DNA of 64,000 nucleotides, taken from contig NZ_VKNW01000007.1 of the NCBI RefSeq assembly GCF_007474535.1, positions 178,688 to 242,687 of the forward strand. The letters are read 5' to 3'. Position numbers and translations under genes: made by a program. The notes below the pieces were generated by a model that was not told the DNA's origin, made no database searches, and saw nothing but the letters and a program-made list of their open reading frames with translations. Shown here one piece after another: positions 25,873 through 33,947 of this stretch. This DNA comes from Chryseobacterium echinoideorum. Its GTDB lineage: Bacteria > Bacteroidota > Bacteroidia > Flavobacteriales > Weeksellaceae. Within the stretch, counting starts at the first letter, position 1; every line of letters starts with the position of its first letter.

Positions 25873-28020
25873 TTATTTTTTGAGGATTTTTACCGTTTTC
25901 TGGAATCCTTCTGCTTCGATATTAAGCATCAACACTCTTGTTGTCTGGAGTTGTGTTGTAAAATCCAGCTCTAAAGAAGTATTTGATCCGTTGAAGGTTT
26001 TGCTGTATACAATTTTACCCTCCATGCTATAAGCGGTTACCGAAAGATTTTTCAATGCTTTTGGCGAATTGATTTTTACAAGTCCGGCAGTAGGATTTGG
26101 TGATACTGTTACATCTGACTGAGCAACAGTTTCCGTTGTTCCAAGAACCTGCTGATTTCCTAAAAATTGTTTAAGAGCGATAACCATGGTTGCAGATTTA
26201 CCTCTGTAATCAATTGTATTTCCTGTTGCATCAATATCAGTAGAAATTGTAGAACTCGGATGCTGAACAGAGAAGAATCCGAATTTGTGATCTGGTGTAA
26301 ACGTTAATCCTGTTGGTTCTGATCCTGCCGGCATAGAAGCAAATAATCTTACTTTCGGATTTGCCTGAGTATGATCCGGAGCAACTACCCAGATGTAGTT
26401 TTTGCCACCGTCCTGAAGCACCCAAAGATTACCAAGCTCATCAAAAGTAAGGTTATCATTTCCATCTCCCCATGTTTCGGTTTTTACCCCCTGTAGAGTG
26501 TTGAATGAATATTGTGTGCTGAGTCCCCCGACAAATGTTTCTACCTGAGAAACTGTGGTTCCGTTATCCTGAAGACGGTAAACTTTATTCAAACCTTTTG
26601 CGGCAAAGTAAATCTTACCGTCAATCGGGCTGATCTCTACATCTTCTACTCCATTGAACTGAGTTCCGCCTAATGACTGCGCCAATGTTGACGTGTTGTT
26701 TTGGTCTGCTTTTGTTTTATTCGGAATCTGAATCCAGCTTCCTGTAGTGGTTACAGGATTTCCGCTTGATAATCCCTGATCTAGTTTTAATACATATAAA
26801 TTTCCTGAACTAAGGTTATTGGGAGTATCCATCACATATTTGTAAACCATATGAGTTCCGCCATCTTCCCCATAATACGCAGTAGTTCCGGCATTATTGA
26901 TAACTACATTTTCATGGTTCATAATTCCCATCTGCCAAAGTTTTCCTTTGCTGCCATCCGTATTGGTTGTAATTACCTGTGCTGTTACCGGATCTATTTC
27001 AATCAGCCAGCCGTAATCTCTGTAACCGTCTGCGTTGGTATCATTTCCTGTTACCGATTCTTCCGCAGTAACAATTGTTCCCCAAGGAGTGACTCCTCCA
27101 GAACAGTTTCTGATGGTCTGAACCAGACTAGGAGCAGAAAAACTAACTCCTCTTGACTTGCTCAACTGCCAAAGTTTTGTTGTGGAATTATAATCAATTT
27201 CAGCTATCGTAACTCCTCCCGGATTGGTCTCGTGGTTTACGGACAGATAACCATCTGCACTGCTTGAGTTTTTTGGTACATATCCTGTAAAGTCATTCAG
27301 ACCACCTATCATTCCTCCACCTTCGGTATAATTGTCGCCTTCTTTCAAAATCATCTGAAATGCGTGGTCTGCAGGAATAATGAGTTTAGAAGTCTGGCTT
27401 GTAGGTACAATAGATGTAAAACAGCTGATATGCGTTCCCGTACATGTATTAACCGGCGGCGTTACAGGCACGGTCGTTTTCAGATAAGCATCTATTGTCA
27501 GATCAGAACTTGTGGTACTTCTGTTATGCAATTCAATAGAAATTCTGTTGACACCCTGTAGAAATTTATTTTTCGGAATGGTAAAAAGATTAATTGCAGT
27601 CTCCGCGGCTCCGTCTATGGTAGTACTTGAAAACGTATTGTGGGTAACAGTTCCTGAAGGCATATTGTCTCTTATCACTTCCTGACCATTCAGATACACA
27701 ATAATACCATCGTCTCTTCTCACCCCAAATTCCATATTGTCACTTAAGTCTGCAAGATTTACCGTAAAATCTTTTGCAAAATAGGCTGTAGTCAATCCCG
27801 AACTAATTGTTGTAGTTACCGGATCACCATACCCTAAAGGTCCGTTTCCGGAAGCCCAGGAAGTAATATTGTAATCTGCATTTTTCCATTGAGCCGGCAA
27901 CGCCACATTGCTGTCATTGTAGCTCCATGATGATCCTTGTCCGAAAATGGTAGTCTGCGCATGAATCAGTGAGCCTGCCATTGATGCAAGCATAGCAACT
28001 GTAAGTAGTTTTTTCTTCAT
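25873..28020 (-). CDS. PhoX-like (DUF839) protein with T9SS sorting domain
   Basis: A 715-aa secreted protein. The signal peptide begins at the ATG at 28020 (KKLLTVAMLASMAGSLIHAQ); a frame start at 28101 adds 27 residues and is unlikely. An N-terminal beta domain (about 25-190) contains the block FGVRRDDGIIVYLNGQEVI, as in modules accompanying metallophosphatases. The central part carries PhoX/DUF839 features: EGGGMIGGLNDFTGYVP, YLSVNHETNPGG and TAYYGEDGG, which in PhoX ligate Ca and Fe. The last ~75 residues are a sorting domain (SDVTVSPNPTAGLVKINSP). PhoX releases phosphate from organic esters; activity is inferred. A TAGTTTTG -7 element lies 26 bases upstream. Confidence 0.85.
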   Translation of the reverse strand: MKKKLLTVAMLASMAGSLIHAQTTIFGQGSSWSYNDSNVALPAQWKNADYNITSWASGNGPLGYGDPVTTTISSGLTTAYFAKDFTVNLADLSDNMEFGVRRDDGIIVYLNGQEVIRDNMPSGTVTHNTFSSTTIDGAAETAINLFTIPKNKFLQGVNRISIELHNRSTTSSDLTIDAYLKTTVPVTPPVNTCTGTHISCFTSIVPTSQTSKLIIPADHAFQMILKEGDNYTEGGGMIGGLNDFTGYVPKNSSSADGYLSVNHETNPGGVTIAEIDYNSTTKLWQLSKSRGVSFSAPSLVQTIRNCSGGVTPWGTIVTAEESVTGNDTNADGYRDYGWLIEIDPVTAQVITTNTDGSKGKLWQMGIMNHENVVINNAGTTAYYGEDGGTHMVYKYVMDTPNNLSSGNLYVLKLDQGLSSGNPVTTTGSWIQIPNKTKADQNNTSTLAQSLGGTQFNGVEDVEISPIDGKIYFAAKGLNKVYRLQDNGTTVSQVETFVGGLSTQYSFNTLQGVKTETWGDGNDNLTFDELGNLWVLQDGGKNYIWVVAPDHTQANPKVRLFASMPAGSEPTGLTFTPDHKFGFFSVQHPSSTISTDIDATGNTIDYRGKSATMVIALKQFLGNQQVLGTTETVAQSDVTVSPNPTAGLVKINSPKALKNLSVTAYSMEGKIVYSKTFNGSNTSLELDFTTQLQTTRVLMLNIEAEGFQKTVKILKK

Positions 28021-28046
28021 TTTAATACTTTTTATTTTTACTGTTG

Positions 28047-28054
28047 CAAAACTA
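28047..28054 (-). promoter_or_regulatory. -7 promoter element of the PhoX-like gene
   Basis: Minus-strand TAGTTTTG (TAnnTTTG), 26 bases before the preferred start. No Pho-box-like repeat could be recognised. Confidence 0.35.
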
Positions 28055-28157
28055 TCTGATCTTTGCCAAGTCTTTATTAATAAGGTTTTAAATAAACTCA
28101 TTCAAAAATTAACAAATCAAAAACTGAATATTACGAGGATTAAATTATTGTTAAAAT

Positions 28158-29999
28158 CTATTTCCTTTCAGAGTTTACTTTACTTATATCCGTAAGTGAA
28201 TTAAGGAAAGAAATAAGCTGCTGCTTTTCTTGAGACGAAAGATTCAGTTTATCTGCAGGTAAAGTCTGATTATTTATCTTAAAACCCAAACCTTCTGCAC
28301 CGCCTTCATTATAAAAATCTACAACTTCTTCCAGTGTGCTGAATGCTCCATTATGAAAATAAGGTTTCGTGAGTTCAATATTTCTTACCGACATTGTTTT
28401 AAAAGAATTTTCATAAATCCAAGAGTTTTCTTTTTTCACGTTACTGTTGATTCTTCCTTTGTCAGCATCTATCTCAAAAGGAAATTTCTGAATTGGATTT
28501 TTTGTCACGCCCAAAACTTCAGATTCATTTTCATTAAAAAAAGGAGGAACAAGTCCTGAAAAGTGAGGTGCAAAATGGCAGGTTGCACAATTGGCTTTTC
28601 CCATAAAAAGATTATATCCCTTTTTTACATCTTCAGAAACCTCCAGTTCATTTCTCATAAAACGATCAAAATCACTGTCAAATGAATAGAGCGATGCGAC
28701 ATAAGAACTTAATGCCTTAGAAAAAGTTTTTTGATTGATTTCTGAGTTTTTATATGCTTTTCTGAATGCTCTTTTATAGTCTGAATCTGCCTTAAGCTTC
28801 TTAATGATGCTTTCATAGCTTGTATTAAACTCATCACTGTTATAAATTACATGTTCAGCCTGCTGCTCAAGATAAAACGCCCTCATATCGTAAAAAAATC
28901 TCTTCGCAAAAACAGCATTATAAAGAGACGGAGAATTTCTGAGAACCGTTTTCCCCTCAATGTTACTCAAAGATTTTGGTTGTAGATCTGTAAAAGCGTT
29001 TTCCGGTAAATGGCAGCTTGCACAGCTCATTTTTCCGTTATTGCTTAATGTTTTGTCGTAAAAAATTCTTTTGCCCAGACTTCTCAGCTCATCATTATCT
29101 TCAGAATCTTTCAGAAGTGTATAAAAATATGGATTCAGAAAATCACTGCTGAAAATATTCTTACTGGAAGGATTCCAGCCTGAAAATTCCTTTAATTCAT
29201 CCGCATTTCCATCCCACTTTCCCATTTCTTCATAAATTGGCTGAAGATGTTTTTTGTAAAATTCAATTCGGTCAAAACTTTCAAAATCTGTATGAGAAGA
29301 AAGATAAGCAATGGCATCAGAAAGCATCCGATCTGCTTTTTCTGTTGCGAAGTTTCGGAAATACAGCTCGTCTTTGATGTATTTTTTTATTCCCAGTAAA
29401 GCATGTTCCGCTTCCTCTGAAATATTGAGCGAGCCGGGAGTATCAAATCCGGTAAGTCCTAAGGTGTAAATCCTGATCAGCTCAATCCGTAAAGGAAGAC
29501 TTTTATTGACCCCTCTGCTGAGTCCGTTTTTGGCTGAACTCAGATAAAAATTATTAAAGTTGTTATATAAAAAGTCTGTGATTTCGATAATTTTTTGTTT
29601 GTTATCCGAAGCTTCATCAGAAAAAATCAATTCGTCCAAAACCTGTAATCCTTCGGGAGGCAAGGTAAAAGCCGAAGTTCCGGCTGCTTCTATTCTGAAT
29701 AAAGGAGCGGCATTCAGATGAGTTTTGGCAAACTCGGGATAGTAATATGCAATGTAAAACTCAATCTCTTTATATGAGTTTCTTGCAGATGAAAGCGATT
29801 GGCGAACGGTTTTAATATCTGATTTTTCATCCTGATAAAGATATACATCAGTTTTAAGCTGCTCTAGTTTAGTTTTAAAATCAAGCAAAGCAAAAGAAAT
29901 AAAATTGTTTTCTTTTTTTATTCCTTTATCAGTGGTTTCAAAAGACGTTACAAAAAAAACAACAAAAGCTGCAAGGATCAATAAAGGATATACTTTCAT
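28158..29999 (-). CDS. Di-heme cytochrome c peroxidase with imelysin-like N-terminal region
   Basis: A 613-aa exported protein. A hydrophobic N-terminus (YPLLILAAFVVFFVTSF) exports or anchors it. Residues ~35-280 are helical and contain PPEGLQVLDELIF and a spread of conserved acids, similar in style to imelysin-type domains; that label is tentative. Residues ~310-600 form a MauG/CCP unit with two c-type heme sites, CASCH (about 325) and CATCH (about 470), and the C-terminal LTKPYFHNGAFSTLEEVVDFY. Such proteins reduce peroxide or oxidise other substrates in the periplasm. It lies upstream of the PhoX-like gene on the same strand. Confidence 0.88.
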   Translation of the reverse strand: MKVYPLLILAAFVVFFVTSFETTDKGIKKENNFISFALLDFKTKLEQLKTDVYLYQDEKSDIKTVRQSLSSARNSYKEIEFYIAYYYPEFAKTHLNAAPLFRIEAAGTSAFTLPPEGLQVLDELIFSDEASDNKQKIIEITDFLYNNFNNFYLSSAKNGLSRGVNKSLPLRIELIRIYTLGLTGFDTPGSLNISEEAEHALLGIKKYIKDELYFRNFATEKADRMLSDAIAYLSSHTDFESFDRIEFYKKHLQPIYEEMGKWDGNADELKEFSGWNPSSKNIFSSDFLNPYFYTLLKDSEDNDELRSLGKRIFYDKTLSNNGKMSCASCHLPENAFTDLQPKSLSNIEGKTVLRNSPSLYNAVFAKRFFYDMRAFYLEQQAEHVIYNSDEFNTSYESIIKKLKADSDYKRAFRKAYKNSEINQKTFSKALSSYVASLYSFDSDFDRFMRNELEVSEDVKKGYNLFMGKANCATCHFAPHFSGLVPPFFNENESEVLGVTKNPIQKFPFEIDADKGRINSNVKKENSWIYENSFKTMSVRNIELTKPYFHNGAFSTLEEVVDFYNEGGAEGLGFKINNQTLPADKLNLSSQEKQQLISFLNSLTDISKVNSERK

Positions 30000-30133
30000 G
30001 CCGCAAAGCTATTATCTGAACATTACAGAAGTTTTAACAGCGAATTAAATAATGTTTATCTTTTTATTCACCTAAAATTTAGTAATTTTAACTCCCCTAA
30101 ATTTAAACTGAATACATAAATCTATAATAAATT

Positions 30134-30988
30134 ATGCTCAATAAACTTGCTGCTTCAGAACTGGTGCTTAATGCAGACGGAAGCGTTTATCATTTGAATC
30201 TTTTACCTGAAGATATTGCCGAAAAAATAATACTGGTAGGTGATCCTGACAGAGTTCCTAAAGTATCGCAGTACTTTGATAGTATTGAAATCAAAAAAAA
30301 CAAACGTGAGTTTTATACCCATACCGGAACTTTGCGTGGTGAAAGAATCTCGGTGATGTCTACAGGAATTGGTACAGAAAATATTGATATCGTCATGAAT
30401 GAGCTTGATGCTTTGGTGAATATTGATCTGAAAAACAAAGAATTCAAAAAAGAACATCAGTCGCTAAGCCTTTTCAGAATGGGAACATGCGGAAGTGTAA
30501 ATCCTGATGTAAAGGTAGATAATATGCTGGTTACCCAGAATGTTGTAGGTTTGGATGGATTGATGAATTTTTATCAGGATCATCATTTTGAGAATGATTT
30601 TTCTAAAAATTTTTACGAAAATTTTCCTTATCACAACATCAAACCAATGCTTTATTTCTCAGAATGGTCTGAAGAATTAAGCGAATTGTATAAAGATGCA
30701 GCTTATCACGGAAATACCGCTACTTTTCCGGGATTTTATGCACCGCAGGGAAGACAGCTTCGCTTAAAAGCTCTGGATGAAAAATTTCTTGAAACCTTAA
30801 ATGATCTGGGCATCACCAATTTTGAAATGGAAACTTCGGCAATTTATGCATTTTCAAAACTATTAGGGCATAAAGCAATTACGGTCAACAATGTAATCGC
30901 CAACAGAAGGCGCGGTGAATTTTCTTCTGATCATCAGGCTTCCGAAAAGAAACTGATTGAATGGGTTTTAGAAAGAATTATAAAGTAA
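30134..30988 (+). CDS. Nucleoside phosphorylase (uridine phosphorylase type)
   Basis: A 284-aa member of the purine/uridine phosphorylase superfamily, splitting nucleosides with phosphate for salvage. The phosphate-binding start IILVGDPDRVPKVSQYFD, the block VMSTGIGTENIDIVMNEL and the ribose/base site NFEMETSAIYAF are clear. This branch is nearer to uridine than purine phosphorylases, but base preference is not certain. A strong hairpin terminator follows. Confidence 0.9.
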   Translation: MLNKLAASELVLNADGSVYHLNLLPEDIAEKIILVGDPDRVPKVSQYFDSIEIKKNKREFYTHTGTLRGERISVMSTGIGTENIDIVMNELDALVNIDLKNKEFKKEHQSLSLFRMGTCGSVNPDVKVDNMLVTQNVVGLDGLMNFYQDHHFENDFSKNFYENFPYHNIKPMLYFSEWSEELSELYKDAAYHGNTATFPGFYAPQGRQLRLKALDEKFLETLNDLGITNFEMETSAIYAFSKLLGHKAITVNNVIANRRRGEFSSDHQASEKKLIEWVLERIIK

Positions 30989-30992
30989 AAAC

Positions 30993-31018
30993 AAAGGATT
31001 GCAAATTGCAATCCTTTT
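30993..31018. terminator. Bidirectional terminator
   Basis: A 10-bp perfect stem (AAAGGATTGC at 30993-31002, complement at 31008-31017) with a 5-base loop, between convergent genes and flanked by A- and T-rich runs. Confidence 0.82.
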
Positions 31019-31039
31019 CCATTGTATATTGGTTTTAGC

Positions 31040-32185
31040 TTAAAATTCATTAATTGTTACATAAAAATGCCCTGAGTTTAAATTGGCTGTTCCATTGGTA
31101 ATATTGGTGACATTGATCGTTATGTTGGAAGTCGAAGTAAGACGTGGATTATTAATCCCAAACTCTGAAATTCCTGCAAAATCATTTGCCGGAGAAACCA
31201 CAATACTTGCCCGGGTTGAAGTTGGCTGTAATGCTGCAGGGATCGGGATATTGATGGTTGTGGTTCTTCCTGCCTGCAATCCGGATATTGAAACAGACGG
31301 AAATACTTCAAAACTTATCTGATTTTTGTGAATACTTCCCCTCTCTCCTAGCTTGTACTGTCCGTTTACATCTATTTTTGCAGTAGTATTGGGCGTGCCT
31401 GTTCCGATCCCTATGTTAGCAGTATTATTACCTATTACAATTGCATTAGCTTGTGCTGTTGATGCTCCAAATCCCAATGCAGTAGAATTTTGACCGGCAG
31501 CATTAGTTCCTGAACCCAATGCAGTAGAATTTTGTCCACTGGTTTGAGCATTATTACCAACCGCAATTTCATTATTAGAAGTTGTTTTGGAATTATATCC
31601 CAATGCAAGAGATTGATATCCAGAAGCATTTGAACCCGATCCTATTGCAATACTTTCGTTATTATTTGCGGTTGAATTGTTCCCTAAAGCAACACTATTT
31701 TGAGAACCTGAAGTACCTGTTCCAAAAAGTACCGAACCGTTGGTACCAAGGCGACCTGCATTTGCATTATTCACTTTAAAAACCAAATCATCATATGTCG
31801 AAGTTCCAATGGACAGCGCAGTAGAAGCGCCCGAGTACGACCCTATATTATTTCCGTTTGTATTCCAACCTGTTGTTGAACTTCCGCTGCTTGCATTGGA
31901 TAGAAAATTCCATTGAGAATTATTCCAGTAATATAATCCTGCAGGAGTGAGTCCGCCACTTCCGTTATTCCAAACTAAAAGTCCTGTTGCAGGAGAAGGA
32001 ATGGTAGATGAATCTGTGGTTGATGTAAGAGAAATGCTTGTCAGCAAAAGCCCTTTACTGGTGCTATTTAGATGTAAAATAGATGATGAATGAGGAGCTG
32101 TAGTACCTATCCCAACCTGTCCAAAAATATTCTTAGAATACAAGACAGTAATAAGAAAAATAAGAGATAATAATTTTGTTTTCAT
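31040..32185 (-). CDS. Secreted protein with YadA-head-type repeats
   Basis: A 381-aa exported protein (signal to about residue 23, ending IFGQ). It opens with the VGIGTTAP pattern common to flavobacterial surface proteins, then the block GLLVWNNGSGGLTPAGLYYW. Residues 163-253 contain six full 14-residue repeats and one partial, of the type NSTALGxGxNAxGQ, as in the beta-roll head of trimeric adhesins such as YadA. The C-terminal ~110 residues are a beta-rich domain without recognised family. There is no coiled-coil stalk, membrane anchor or T9SS sorting domain, so it may be released or held by a partner. A trimer is inferred. Confidence 0.75.
   Translation of the reverse strand: MKTKLLSLIFLITVLYSKNIFGQVGIGTTAPHSSSILHLNSTSKGLLLTSISLTSTTDSSTIPSPATGLLVWNNGSGGLTPAGLYYWNNSQWNFLSNASSGSSTTGWNTNGNNIGSYSGASTALSIGTSTYDDLVFKVNNANAGRLGTNGSVLFGTGTSGSQNSVALGNNSTANNNESIAIGSGSNASGYQSLALGYNSKTTSNNEIAVGNNAQTSGQNSTALGSGTNAAGQNSTALGFGASTAQANAIVIGNNTANIGIGTGTPNTTAKIDVNGQYKLGERGSIHKNQISFEVFPSVSISGLQAGRTTTINIPIPAALQPTSTRASIVVSPANDFAGISEFGINNPRLTSTSNITINVTNITNGTANLNSGHFYVTINEF
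31427..31699 (-). repeat. Tandem 42-base coding repeats (YadA-head units)
   Basis: Each unit encodes 14 residues (residues 163-253 of the host protein). Two neighbouring copies near 31470-31540 share almost identical DNA around CAATGCAGTAGAATTTTG, suggesting recent duplication of units. Confidence 0.7.
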
Positions 32186-32475
32186 TAGTTTTTATTTAAT
32201 ACAAAAATATAAAAATTATTTATAAATTAAACAAAATCAACAAAAAGCATAATTATTAATACAAAAATCAACGTAAATTAAATAAATTCATAATTATAGT
32301 GATTTTTATTAATAAATTAAACCTTACTGTTATAAAATAAAAATTAGAGAGCCAATATTTAATGGCAATAATTATAGAAGCTAAAGATTTATGAAAATTT
32401 TAACAAATTGATTTTTCTTTAGGAACACTTCTTGTCTCTATTGTTATAATTCAATTAACACTAAATATCAATATT
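32186..32475. other. AT-rich 290-base intergenic region
   Basis: Gap between two divergent genes. It is extremely AT-rich and probably holds both promoters; I see no RNA gene or clear operator. No TAnnTTTG match with a good -33 partner was found for the plus-strand gene. Confidence 0.4.
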
Positions 32476-32775
32476 ATGAAAAATCAAGATTACAACAAAG
32501 CTGAAAAAGCAGTTGACAATACGGAAAACTCTTTAAGAAATACAGCCAATGATGCTAAATGGAAAGTAAGCGACTTGGCAGACAGAGCAAGAGATTACAT
32601 CAACGAAAAAAGAAATAATGATCAGGAAGCCACTCAGGAAGACTGGTTCGACAGAGTAAAAGCCAATGCATCAGAAACCTGGGATGACATCAAAGACGGA
32701 GCGAATGATGCTTGGGAGAAAACCAAAGACGCTGCTGAAGACGTAAAAGCAGAATGGAGAAAGAAAACAAATTAA
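32476..32775 (+). CDS. Small charged helical (stress-type) protein
   Basis: A 99-aa very hydrophilic protein rich in Lys, Asp, Glu, Ala and Asn, without Cys. It is built of loosely repeated amphipathic segments (NDAKWKVSDLADRAR, ASETWDDIKDGANDAWEKTK, DAAEDVKAEWRKK), reminiscent of LEA-like or YtxH/CsbD-type general-stress proteins. I do not place it in a named family. A strong terminator follows and the long AT-rich leader suggests separate regulation. Confidence 0.7.
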   Translation: MKNQDYNKAEKAVDNTENSLRNTANDAKWKVSDLADRARDYINEKRNNDQEATQEDWFDRVKANASETWDDIKDGANDAWEKTKDAAEDVKAEWRKKTN

Positions 32776-32806
32776 TAGTTTTTTAGTCTTTTATATATTA
32801 TCAGAG

Positions 32807-32842
32807 AAAAACGAAGTCTTTTTTACGAAGGCTTCGTTTTTT
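32807..32842 (+). terminator. Terminator after the small stress-type gene
   Basis: A 10-bp stem (AAAAACGAAG at 32807-32816 with CTTCGTTTTT ending at 32841) followed by a T-run. Confidence 0.82.
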
Positions 32843-32900
32843 ATTATGCTCTAAACACAAATTATTGTTACATTTGTAATCAAATTAACATTAAAAAATT

Positions 32901-33710
32901 ATGTCATACGGTTTACTTAAAGGCAAGAAGGGAATTATTTTTGGAGCCCTTAATGAACAATCTATCGCATGGAAAGTTGCTGAAAGATGCCACGAAGAAG
33001 GTGCTGAATTTATTTTATCTAATGCTCCCATCGCTCTGAGAATGGGCGAGCTGAACGGATTAGCAGAAAAAACAGGCTCGGAAGTAATTGGTGCAGATGC
33101 AACTTCTATTGAAGATCTCGAAAAGCTTTTTGATGCCGCTATTGCAAAATTTGGTAAAATTGATTTTATTCTACACTCCATAGGGATGTCTATCAATGTA
33201 AGAAAAGGCAAGCATTATACAGAAATGAACTATGACTGGTTGGAAAAAGGATGGGACATCTCTGCTGTTTCTTTCCACAAAGTAATGAGAGTAGCTTACG
33301 AAAAAGACTGCATGAATGAATGGGGAAGTATTCTGGCGCTTACTTATATCGCTGCTCAGAGAACATTCCCGGATTATAACGATATGTCTGACAATAAAGC
33401 ATATCTTGAAAGCATTGCAAGAACTTTCGGAAACTATTGGGGAGAAAGAAAAGTGCGTGTTAATACTGTTTCCCAGTCTCCTACTCCAACTACGGCAGGA
33501 AGCGGCGTGAAAGGTTTTGGAGGCTTCCTTGGATATGCCGAAGATATGTCTCCTCTTGGCAACGCAACTGCTTTGGAATGTGCAGATTATTGTGTAACAC
33601 TTTTCTCAGATCTTACCAAGAAAGTTACCATGCAGAATCTTTTCCACGATGGCGGATTCAGCAGCTCCGGAGTTACCCAAAAAGTAATCAGCAAATACGA
33701 TACAGAATAA
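32901..33710 (+). CDS. fabI: Enoyl-[acyl-carrier-protein] reductase [NADH]
   Basis: Last reductive step of each fatty-acid elongation cycle (269 aa, cytoplasm). It has the FabI version of the short-chain dehydrogenase fold: nucleotide site GIIFGALNEQSIAWKVAE, the strand FILHSIGMS, and the catalytic YX6K in PDYNDMSDNKAYLE. It ends with the LFHDGGFSSSGV strand. The gene is alone, with a hairpin after it. Confidence 0.95.
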   Translation: MSYGLLKGKKGIIFGALNEQSIAWKVAERCHEEGAEFILSNAPIALRMGELNGLAEKTGSEVIGADATSIEDLEKLFDAAIAKFGKIDFILHSIGMSINVRKGKHYTEMNYDWLEKGWDISAVSFHKVMRVAYEKDCMNEWGSILALTYIAAQRTFPDYNDMSDNKAYLESIARTFGNYWGERKVRVNTVSQSPTPTTAGSGVKGFGGFLGYAEDMSPLGNATALECADYCVTLFSDLTKKVTMQNLFHDGGFSSSGVTQKVISKYDTE

Positions 33711-33736
33711 TTTCTGTTTTTAATTGTAATAAATAT

Positions 33737-33764
33737 GAATCCGTCTCACTTGTGAGACGGATTC
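33737..33764 (+). terminator. Hairpin after fabI
   Basis: A perfect 13-bp stem (GAATCCGTCTCAC at 33737-33749 and its complement at 33752-33764). The T-run is weak (TCTCTATA), so it is a probable rather than certain terminator. Confidence 0.6.
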
Positions 33765-33909
33765 TCTATAATATTAATATGTCAGTTTACAATTTTCTAC
33801 TTAAAGATTGTTCGTTGTTCAGCTTCTCGAAAAGACAATGCGAACCATGATTGCGAAAGAAACAAAGTGAAAAGGTGAGAATCCAAATCTTAAAAAGTAA
33901 ATTTCCTTC

Positions 33910-33942
33910 AGCCTTGTCAAGGTTGCAAACCTTGACAAGGCT
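33910..33942. repeat. REP-like palindrome downstream of uvrA
   Basis: A perfect 15-bp inverted repeat with a 3-base loop (AGCCTTGTCAAGGTT-gca-complement), lying five bases beyond the uvrA stop. There is no T-run on either side, so it looks like an extragenic palindromic element rather than an ordinary terminator. Confidence 0.75.
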
Positions 33943-33947
33943 ACTGA

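Noticed and set aside
31427..31699. Regularly spaced DNA repeats resembling an array
   Set aside because: The repeats are in frame and encode YadA-head units with no unique spacers, so this is not a CRISPR array.
32891..33211. A 106-aa minus-strand frame opposite fabI
   Set aside because: Antisense shadow of a well-defined enzyme gene.
33765..33850. A 22-codon frame after fabI
   Set aside because: Too short, no start signal and no resemblance to a known peptide; probably chance.
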